Below, piece by piece: positions 43,763 through 52,980 of a DNA stretch of 64,000 nt. The stretch spans positions 585,356 through 649,355 of the forward strand of contig JAVMKO010000035.1 in NCBI GenBank assembly GCA_032164245.1, given 5' to 3'. Position numbers and translations under genes: made by a program. The notes beneath the pieces were generated by a model, which had not been told where the DNA came from, searched no databases, and saw only the letters and a list, made by a program, of their open reading frames with translations. The stretch's first letter is position 1. Every line of letters starts with the position of its first letter. The stretch is from Sternotherus odoratus. Lineage: Eukaryota; Chordata; Testudines; Kinosternidae.

Positions 43763-46063
43763 CTAGCGAAAATACCCGGCGTTGCTCGGGTCAGTTGGAG
43801 GTGGGGAGGGGGTAGACAACTGAGCGAGTGCGGGGGTCTGTTGGATGGGGAGAGAGCAAACCTGACACCTCCACCTCACCCCCCTGACCAAACCCGACAC
43901 CCCACCTCACTTACCCCTCGACCAACCCCCGACTCACATTTCCCCCCCCAGCCAAACCCAACACCCCCATGTCTCCCCCTACCTACCCCAACACCCCCTG
44001 ACCAACACCCACACCTCACCCCCCGTAGACCAAACCTGACACATCCACCTCACTTCCCCCCCCAACCAAACCCGACACCCCTACCTACCACCACAAACAA
44101 TCCTGACACCCCTACCTACCACCACAAACAATCCTGACACCCACCCCCCACCTTACCCCCCCAAACCCAACACCCCCTGACTAAACCCGACACCTTCCCA
44201 CCCACCCCGACCAAACCCGACACCCCCTGACCAACACCCACACCTCACCCCCCGTAGACCAAACCTGACACAGCCACCTCACTTCCCCCCCAACCAAACC
44301 CGACACCCCTACCTACCACCACAAACAATCCTGACACCCCCTTCCTCACCCCCTCAAACAACCCCGACCCCCTTCCTCACCCCCCCACCAAACCTGACAC
44401 CCCCTGACCAACCCCCACCCCTCACCCACCCCGACACCTTCCCACCCCCCCCCCCGACCAAACCCGACACCCCCACCTCACCCCCCGACCGACCAACCCC
44501 AATTTGGGTCCGTCGCAGGTGGGGAGGGGGCACAGAGCTGAGGGAATCCGGGGTCCATCGCAGGTGGGGAGGGGGCACAGAGCTGAGGGAATCCGGGGTC
44601 TGTTGGAGGGGGTATTATGACATCAGAACTATGTCACAGAGAACAGCAGCTGCCCAGCTGATGTGATTGGCCTTTAAAGACTTTCACCCCTGGGGGGCGT
44701 CAGGGGTGAGATTTGAATCATTTTGGACCCTTATGACCATCCGGACCCCAAGACCTCTAACTGTACCAAATTTCAAGTCTCTAGCTCAAGCGGTGTGGAA
44801 GGAGTAAGCTTATGTACATACATACATACACCATTTGACTTTTATATATATACTAGCATAAGTGCCCGGCGCTGCTCGGGTCAGTTGGAGGTGGGGAGGT
44901 GGCAGACAGCTGACACCCCCTGACAAACCCCAACACCCCCCGGCTCACTTACCTCCCGACCAAACCCGACACCCCCACCTGACCCCCCCCGACCGAACCC
45001 AACACCCCCCCCCTCACTTACCGTCCCACCAAATCCAACTCGGATCCATAGCAGGCGGGGAGGGGGCCCAGAGCTGAGGGATTCTGGGGACCTTCGCAGG
45101 TTGGGGGGGGGCACAGGGCTGATGGATTCCGGGGTTCCGTTGGGAGGGGTGAGCTGAGCGAGTGCGGTGTCTGTTGGAGGGGGTATTATGACGTCATCAC
45201 CACCTAGCTGCCGAGCCGATGTGATTGGCCCTTAAAGACTTTCACCCCTGGGGGGCGTCAGAGGTGATATTCGAAAATTTTTCGACACTTACGACCATCT
45301 AGACCCCCAAGACCCCTAACTGTACCAAATTTCAAGTCTCTAGCTCAAACGGTGCGGGAGGAGTTCGCGGTCATACATACATACACCACTTGACTTATGC
45401 TAGTATATATATAAAAGTGCCCGGCGCTGCTCGAGTCAGTCGGAGGTGGGGAGGGGGCAGACAGCTGACACCCCCTGACCAACCCCAACACCCACACCTC
45501 ACCCCTCACCCACCCCGACACCTTCCCACCCCCCCAAGCAAACCCGACACCCCCCCTCGCCCCCCGACCGAACCCGACACCCCCCCCCTCACTTACCGTC
45601 CCACCAAACCCAATTCGGATCCATCGCAGGCGGGGAGGGGGCCCAGAGCTGAGGGATTCCGGGGACCTTCGCAGGTGGGGGGGGGGGCACAGGGCTGATA
45701 GATTCCGGGTTTCCGTGGGGAGGGGCAGAGAACTGAGGGATTTCTGGGGTTCTGTTGGAGGAGGGAGGGGTGAGCTGAGCAAGTGCGGTGTCTGTTGGAG
45801 GGGGTATTATGACATCATCACCACCTAGCTGCCCAGCCGATGTGATTGGCCCTTAAAGACTTTCACCCCTGGGGGGCATCAGAGGTGAGATTCGGAAAAT
45901 TTTTCGACCCTTATGACCATCTAGACCCCCAAGACCCCTAACTGTACCAAATTTCAAGTCTCTAGCTCAAACTGTGCGGGAGGAGTTCGCGGTCATACAT
46001 ACATACATACATACACCACTTGACTTTTATATATAGATAGATAGATAGATAGATAGATGGAGC
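43763..46063 (+). mobile_element. C-rich composite insertion, three tandem element copies
   Basis: Three related elements lie head to tail, starting near 43,763, 44,853 and 45,400. Each begins CTAG(C/T)..., then (A/G)CCCGGCG(T/C)TGCTCGGGTCAG, GGAGGTGGGGAGG and a long run of C/A-rich ACCCGACACCC-type repeats. A conserved tail follows (TGATTGGCC, ACTTTCACCCCTGGGGGGC, TGTACCAAATTTCAAGTCTC, CATACATACATACACCA, TTGACTT) and the element ends in a TATATA or TAGA microsatellite. No transposase or polymerase frame. The empty site is visible at 13,345-13,370 and near 27,018. Class unknown; the CTAG start and microsatellite end could suit several families. Confidence 0.7.
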
Positions 46064-46343
46064 ATTAGTATTTTCATTGGGAGTGAGACCCTGAGGGGAT
46101 AGCTTCTGTTAAACACACATTTAGTACTGATAGCATGTCCATGGTGTTGGATGTTGTAGAAGCATAGCAATTTTCTGTTTGGGTTAGGCGGGGACTGGTC
46201 TGAGGAAACTAATATTTAGTAAGTGTTTCTTCTCTTAACCTCATCTGTATGCCCCTTTTGTATTTTTTCTCTTCAATTGTCTGGAGCCCCCTGAGTAGAG
46301 TTAATAAACCATGTTTACAGTCAAACTTTCTTTGTATCTGCAG

Positions 46344-49300
46344 CTGTGTCCAGATCCGGTACTGAGTTGCACTGTGACCTGAGGGTTGTGAATATTTTTC
46401 TTCTCTGTCACACCATCACTATATGTTTAGGAATAATTTCAACATCTGGGCATGAAGGCCTGTCTATCAAGGTGAAGAGGCTCTTGAGGGGGAGCTCCTG
46501 ACCAATTTCCAAAGATAAGTATATGCCAAAGGGTTTGATGGTCAGAAGGATTTGTGATCTTGAGGCTCTTTCTTTACTTATGGGAGTTCTCTAAATTCTG
46601 CTCATTCTTAATGGGCACGTGAGGGGTGGATGGGAGCTCTTTACTGGGGGGAGTGCGCTTTATTTCCTGGAAGAAGGTTGACTGCTGGCAGTGACCTGTC
46701 TGTAACTAGAGTGGCTCTGTTCTCAGTTCTTCTGTCTTACACACCATTTTGCATCACTGGTCACCACTTCATTCTTGTGTTCTCCTCTACATGGTTGTGG
46801 TTTTCTGAGGAGGATGTGCCAATTCTAGTTAGCGATGGGCCTCCGTGGTGTAGGGAAAGGGGGAGGGTCATCAGTATGTCGTAATTTAGCCATTTTCCAT
46901 GTGTATGAGAGCGTTTGGGGTGGGGTTATGTGAGGGGGATGTAATGTGTAGTAGGCATTCCCTGTCAAGCAAGTCCTATGTAGGTTAGGTGAGTAGAGTG
47001 TATAACTGAGGTTTACAGTCAAGCTTTTTTTTTTTTATTTGCAGATGAGTCCAGGTCATGACTATTACTCTTTGACCGTCACCGCATTGTTGTACAGATG
47101 CCGATGGATGAAAGCGAAGGCCCACATATGAAGGCAAAGAAGATCTTGAGAGAGGGAACGGCTGTCAAAGTTAAGTATCTACTGGAGGGTTTGATGGTCC
47201 GAAGTATTTGTACTGTTGAGCCTTCTTGTTTAGGGGCGGGAGTCTTCTAAATTCTTCGTGTTGTTAATAGGCTTTTGAAGTGTGGTTGGGAGATTGTTGT
47301 ACAGAGGGAGTGTGTGTGTGTCCCGTGAGGGAGGGCTAATTGCTGGGAGAGCAACCTGTCTGTAACTCGAGATGCTCCATTCTCAGTTCTTCTCTCACAC
47401 ACAGCACTGGGTTTGCATGACAGGTCACCACTGCATTCTTTGTCCATCTTCTATGTGGTTGTGGTTTTCCAAGGAGAATGTGAGCATCCTAGTTAGCGAC
47501 GGTCTCCTGCTGTGGTGGGCAGCAATATGTGGATGAGTGTTTGGAGTGGGTGTTGCTTGTCTGAGGGGGGGAGTGTAATGGATAATTGGTGTTCCTTCTG
47601 TTTAGTATGCAGGTGAGGTCTTTGTTCATGTTGTCTAATTGGGTACTTTGTTTGTAGTTGCAGATGGATCCAGTACTGCATCGTGGTGCTCCGTGGATGG
47701 TGTGACTACTTCTCTTTGACTGTCATGGCATCGCTGTACAGATGATGTATGGGCGAGAAGGCCAGCGTACAAAAGAAATGAAGCTCTTGCGAGCGGGAAC
47801 AGCGGTCAAAGTTAAGTGTCTGCGGAAGGGTTTGAGGGGCAGAAGAATTTGTGCTGTTGAGGCTTCTTGTTTAGGGGTGGGAGTCCTCTAAAGTCTTTGT
47901 GTTTTAATGGGTACGTGAGGGGTGGGCGGTAGCTTGTATAGAGGGAGTATGAGGTTTCCCCTGAGGGAGGGTTGATTGCTGGGAGAGTGACCTGTGTAAC
48001 TAGAGATGCTTCATTCTCAGTTCTTCTCTCAACCACAACGGTGGTTTTGCATGACTGGTCACTACTTCATCCTTTGTCCATCTTATACGTGGCTGTGGTT
48101 TCACAAGGAGAATGTGAGCATCCTAGTTAACGATGGTCCCCTGCCGTGGTGAGCATGTGGGCGGAGGCAGCAATATGTGGATGAGTGTTTTGGGGTGGGG
48201 AGGTGCTTCTCTGAGGGGTGTGTGTATGGATAGTAGGTGTTCCTTCTGTTTAGTATGCAGATGAGGTCATTTTTCATGTTGTGGATGTTAGGGTTGATGG
48301 GTTGTTATGTGAGTAGATTTGTTTATACTTGCAGATGCATCTGGATCAGATACATGTGTGTCATTCTGTGGAGGGTCCCGACTACTGCTCTTTGACTGTC
48401 ATGGCATTGCTGTATGGATGTTGACATCCGGGTGAGAAGTCTAGTGTACAAAAGAAAAGAAGATCTTGGGAGTGGCTGTCAAAGTTAAGTATCTGATGAA
48501 GGGTATGATGGTGAGAAGAATTTGTATTGTGGAGGCTTATTATTTAGGGGTGGGAGTCTGGTAAACTCTGCCTGTTCTTAGTGGGCACAAGAGGGCGCTC
48601 ATTGTATGGAGGGAGTATGTATGTTTTCCTTGGAGGAAGGTTGACTGGTGGGAGAGTGACCTATCTAACTACAGATGCTCAATTCTCAGTTCTTCTGTCC
48701 CACAGCACTGGGTTTGCATGATGGGTCACTGCTTTGTCCTTCTTTTCTCCTCTATCGAATGTTGGCTTTCTGAGGGGGATGTGAGCGTCCCAGTTAGCGA
48801 TGGTCTCCTGTGCTGGAGGGAACGTGGGAGGGGCTCCAGTTTTTGGATGTCCATGTTGGGGTGGGGGGGGGCTTCTCTGGGGGGGGGTAGAGTGTAGTAG
48901 ACGTTCAGTCTCTTTAGGAAGCAGTACGCTCGTGAGGTGATCTTTCATATTGCATAGTTGGGAGCTTTATGAATAGGTTTGCAGTCAAGCTTGTTCTTAT
49001 TTTTCAGATGCATCTGGTACTGCACTGTGTTGTTCCATGGAGGGTTGTGGGAGTGGCTGTCAAAGTTAAGTATCTGTGAAGGGTTTGATGGTGAGAAATA
49101 TTTGTGCTGTTGAGGCTTCTTGTTTGGGGATGGAGTCCTCTAAAATGTGTCCATTTATAATGGGCATGTGGTGGGTGGGAGGTGGTGGTTGTTGTATGGA
49201 GGGAGCTTGAGTTTCCCCTGAGGGAAGGTTGATGGTAGAGTGACCTGTGTGTAACTAGAGATGCTCCATTCTCCCTTCTCTCATGCACAGCACTGGGTTT

Positions 49301-50880
49301 CCATGTTGGGTCACCTCTTTGTCCTTCTTCTTTTCTCTTCTGCTGGGTGTTGGTTTTCCGAGGAGGATGTGAGCAGCCTAGTTAATGATAGACCCCTGTG
49401 GTGTAGGGAAAGGGTGAGGGCCACCAGTATGTGTATGAGTGTTTGGGGGTCTGGGGGGGGATTTAGTATGCAGGTGTGGTTATCTTTCATATCATGTAGT
49501 TGGGTGCTTTGTGAGTAGGTATGCAGTCAAAGTGTATTTGTGTTTGCAGATGCGTCCAGATCTGGTACTGTGTCGTGGTGTTCTGCAGAGTGTCATGACT
49601 ACCTCTCTCTGACTATAACAGCATCGCTGTATTCCTGCCAATGTATGAGAGTGAAGGCCCATATATAAGGGGGAGAAGATCTTAAGAGCGGGAGTAGCCG
49701 TCTAAGTTAAGTATCTGCCAGAGGGTTTGATGGTCAGAAGAATGTGTGCTGTTGAGGAACCTTGTTTAGGGATTAGGGGTCCTCTAAGAAACATCACAGT
49801 TTAGAGGACACGTGAGGGGTGGGTGGAAGTTCATTGTATGGCGGGAGCATGAATTTCCCCTGGAGGAAGGTTGATTGCTGGGATAGTGCCCTCTCTGTAA
49901 CTAGAGATGCTCCATTCTCAGTTCTTCTCTCTCACAGAGCACTGGGGTTGCACGACAGGTCACCACTTCATCCTTTGTCCATCTTCTACACGGTTGTGGT
50001 TTTCCAAGGAGAATGTGAGCATCCTAGTTAGCGATGGGCTCCTGCTGTGGTGGGATATGGAGGGAGGGCAGCAAAATGTGGTTGAGTGTTTGGGGTGGGT
50101 GGGTGCGTCTATGTGGGAAGCATAATGGGTATTAAATTATTATTTTTGGTTAGTATGCAGGTGAGGTCATCTTTTGTATCCTGTAGTTGGGTGCTGTGTG
50201 AATAGGTGTGCAGTCACACTTTCTTTGTATTTGCAGATGCATCCAGGTCTGGTATCCGTGTTGTGGTGTTCTGTGGAGTGTCGTGACTACTTCTCTCTGA
50301 CTGTCACGACATCGCTGTATTCCTGCCAATGTATGGGAGTGAAGGCCCATATATAAGGGGAAGAAGATCTTAAGAGCGGGAGTAACCATCTAAGTTAAGT
50401 ATCTGCCAGAGGGTTTGATGGTCAGAAGTCCTCTAAACTGTGTCGTTTGTTAATGGGCATGTGAGGGGTGGGTGGAAGCTCATTGTATGGAGGGAGCATG
50501 AATTTTCCCTGAGGGAGGGCTAATTGTTGGGACAGTGCCCTGTCTGTAACTAGAGATGCTCCATTCTCAGTTCCTCTCTCTCACACAGCACTGGGGTTGC
50601 ACGACAGGTCACCACTTCATCCTTTGTCCATCTTCTACATGGTTGTGGTTTTCCAAGGAGAATGTGAGCATCCTAGTTAGCGATTTGGGCTCCTGCTGTG
50701 GTGGGATATGGAGGGAGGAAAGCAAAATGTGCTTGAGAGTGTTTGGGGTGGGTGGGTGCATCTATGTGGGAAGCGTAATGGGTATTAAGTGTTTGTTTTG
50801 GTTAGTATGCAGGGGAGGTCATCTTTTGTATCCTGTAGTTGGGTGCTGTGTGAGTAGGTGTGCAGTCACACTTTCTTTGT
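46344..50880 (+). repeat. Tandem exon-pair array, unit 3 (about 7 modules)
   Basis: Alpha exons start near 46,344, 47,045, 47,664, 48,335, 49,008, 49,550 and 50,237. 46,344-49,440 is nearly identical to 13,961-16,930 and 28,886-31,980. The final two modules resemble 32,100-32,700 and each other (49,900-50,130 versus 50,550-50,780), showing a recent local duplication. Alpha acceptors and beta donors (GTGAGC) are kept. Confidence 0.8.
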
Positions 50881-50888
50881 ATTTGCAG

Positions 50889-50992
50889 AAGCCTCTGGAT
50901 CCAATTTGGCAAAGAACCAGTGAAGCTGAAGTATGACTGGGGGGGATATGAAGTACTTGTTTTCCCAAATGGATTTGGTGTCAGATTTGCAA
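50889..50992 (+). CDS. Terminal exon of locus 3, Cys replaced by Trp
   Basis: Bounded by TTTGTATTTGCAG and GTTAAGTATGG. The frame is open and encodes PVKLKYDWGGYEVLVFPNGF, then GVRFA. Compared with locus 1 it has a 6-base in-frame deletion and TGT to TGG, changing YDCG to YDWG. If the Cys makes a disulphide, as ZP-N cysteines do, this copy would lose it. Both splice sites are intact, unlike locus 2. The last exon after TTTCCCATAG (51,175) stays open for over 30 codons. Confidence 0.35.
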
Positions 50993-51692
50993 GTTAAGTA
51001 TGGTTATTGATTTATTATAGTTTTGTGTTGGGCTGTCCTGTGTCAAGGTGGCAACTGTGTGTTTCACTGGGTGTATGTCACTTGGTATTGCATGTGCTTT
51101 TGTTGTGTGCTTTTAGATGTTTAGCATTTGTTCTATGGCTGATGAGTGTGTGACTTTCTTTTCTCTTTCCCATAGGAAGCTATTTCCATGTGTGTAGTTG
51201 GAAGGCAACGGTGTCAGCAGAGAAGATTTTGGTGTGCTTTGTTTGGAAGAATTGGAGTTTGATTGTATATGTTTTTGGGTTGTGATGTGAAGTGTTCTCT
51301 GTTTGATGGCTAGAATGTACTAGAGCAGCAGGACTGGGCTCAGTGTTCTGGTAGACACCAGAACTACCAGTATTCTTAAGTGGCATTATTGTCATTTCTG
51401 CAATCCCAATTGGAGAGGTTAACCAAACCAACCCTGTCACTTATGTGAAGTAGTTTCTGTAATTACTTGCACAAAATGTAACTAGATTGAAAGGAGTGGT
51501 TTGTTTGCCACTTGGAATGTTCTAGCCATCAAAGTTTCAAGAGGACACTGTTGTAAAATCCCTATGTTTTTGGACATTCTGAAGTGTTAAGTTGTTTGTA
51601 TATTGTTGCATAACCTGTAGTTGTAGAGCTGTAATGTATAGCTTGAGTTGCAATCAGATGATTCATTTAGTCATCTGTGTCGTAGCATCCTT

Positions 51693-51823
51693 AATCACTG
51701 TAGTGATTTTGAAACCATGGTGCAGTGCAGTCAAACAGCCGGAAGGCTGACGTTTTTTACAATTTGTCAGCCTTTTGGCTGTTTTGCTGCACTGCACCAT
51801 GGTTGGGACTGTCCCGGACAGTC
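51693..51823. other. Nested palindromes, right arm
   Basis: AATCACTGTAGTGATT (51,693-51,708), an 88-base hairpin with 37-base arms (51,715-51,802; CCATGGTGCAGTGCAG pairs with CTGCACTGCACCATGG) and GACTGTCCCGGACAGTC (51,807-51,823). In RNA the arms would pair with one mismatch and three G-U pairs. The order mirrors 25,676-25,807. Confidence 0.7.
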
Positions 51824-52036
51824 TTTGACTTATCTTTTTGCATGTGTAGGTGCTGTTGAGGGAGCATGCTACCCGGTTGCTAGATGAGGTATGGTCAAGG
51901 CCCATTCCTGCCTCTCCCCATAAATGCAAGGTTTTGGAAACGTGATGTGTGATTTGAGTATACAGAAGTGAAATGCAGACAATGCTGTTGGTGTAAGGGG
52001 ATTATGTTATGTAATTGATTATATGCATGTACGTTA

Positions 52037-52147
52037 AATAAAACATTGTTATGGAATTTGTATGCCATTCTGTAGTGTGCAATATTTGCAAACTGATGTA
52101 ATGGATGCCTTGTTGAGTCAATAAAGCACCGTGTGTTGCCAAATAAA
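52037..52147 (+). terminator. Cluster of three poly(A) signals facing the telomere
   Basis: AATAAA occurs at 52,037-52,042, 52,120-52,125 and 52,142-52,147, with GT-rich sequence after each (for example GTGTGTTGCC). This would end plus-strand transcription from locus 3 about 100-200 bases before the telomere-like repeats. The reverse arm carries the same signals in the opposite direction near 25,375 and 25,460. Confidence 0.5.
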
Positions 52148-52252
52148 GATTGTGATTTACTCTATTTTCTCATCTCAGAAGAGCTGAGTCTCTCATTGTG
52201 GGTATTGTATTTTTGGGTGTTATGGTATGGTGTAATGGCAGGTAATCTATCT

Positions 52253-52980
52253 TGGGTTTGGGGTTTGGGTTTAGGGTTTGAGGTTTGAGGTTTGGGGTTT
52301 GAGGTTTAGGGTTTGAGGTTTGGGTTTGAGGTTTGGGTTTGAGGTTTGGGTTTAGGGTTTGAGGTTTGGGTTAGGGTTAGGGTTTAGGGTTTGAGGTTTG
52401 GGTTTGAGGTTTGGGTTTAGGGTTTGAGGTTTGGGTTAGGGTTAGGGTTTAGGGTTTGAGGTTTGGGTTTGAGGTTTGGGTTTGAGGTTTGGGTTTAGGG
52501 TTTGAGGTTTGGGTTAGGGTTAGGGTTTAGGGTTTGAGGTTTGGGTTTGAGGTTTGGGTTTGAGGTTTGGGTTTAGGGTTTGAGGTTTGGGTTAGGGTTA
52601 GGGTTTAGGGTTTGAGGTTTGGGTTTGAGGTTTGGGTTTAGGGTTTGAGGTTTGGGTTAGGGTTAGGGTTTAGGGTTTGAGGTTTGGGTTTGAGGTTTGG
52701 GTTTAGGGTTTGAGGTTTGGGTTAGGGTTAGGGTTTAGGGTTTGAGGTTTGGGTTTGAGGTTTGGGTTTGAGGTTTGGGTTTAGGGTTTGAGGTTTGGGT
52801 TAGGGTTAGGGTTTAGGGTTTGAGGTTTGGGTTTGAGGTTTGGGTTTAGGGTTTGAGGTTTGGGTTAGGGTTAGGGTTTAGGGTTTGAGGTTTGGGTTTA
52901 GGGTTTGAGGTTTGGGTTTGAGGTTTGGGTTTAGGGTTTGAGGTTTGGGTTAGGGTTAGGGTTTAGGGTTAGGGTTTGGG
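52253..52980 (+). repeat. Proximal telomere: variant repeats in a 65/78-bp higher-order array
   Basis: Blocks of TTAGGG, TTTAGGG, TTTGGG and TTGAGG. From 52,368 the double GGGTTAGGGTTAG recurs at 52,433, 52,511, 52,589, 52,654, 52,719, 52,797, 52,862 and 52,947, giving periods 65, 78, 78, 65, 65, 78, 65 and 85. The 13-base difference is one extra GGGTTTGAGGTTT block; the last is 65 plus a 20-base block. Before 52,368 the order is irregular. Confidence 0.95.

Larger units (their letters stand above)
43574..51280 (+). pseudogene. Gene-like locus 3, nearest the telomere
   Basis: Same plan as loci 1 and 2 but with about seven modules. Exon 1 ends at 43,636 (ATG|GTGAGT) and keeps an open frame. 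The first intron or second exon is enlarged by the 2.3-kb C-rich insertion. The array runs 46,344-50,880, the terminal exon is at 50,889 and the last exon starts at 51,176; joined after the terminal exon it stays open to about 51,280. The terminal exon has lost its Cys. The locus ends about 1.7 kb from perfect telomere repeats and its likely transcription runs toward them. Most alpha/beta frames are broken, so coding function is doubtful. Confidence 0.4.
51499..52250 (+). repeat. Right arm of ~740-bp inverted repeat, adjacent to telomere
   Basis: Reverse-complement counterpart of 25,228-25,960. It starts GGTTTGTTTGCCACTTGGAA and ends GGCAGGTAATCTATC, two or three bases before the telomere-like repeats begin. 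It includes the hairpin cluster (51,693-51,823) and three AATAAA signals. No convincing frame; probably 3' non-coding sequence of locus 3 or a transposon. Confidence 0.8.

Noticed and set aside
43712..45782. Proline/threonine-rich long frames such as 43,712-44,137 and the antisense frame at 45,345-45,782
   Set aside because: They translate the C-rich amplification of the composite insertion; not conserved between its three copies.
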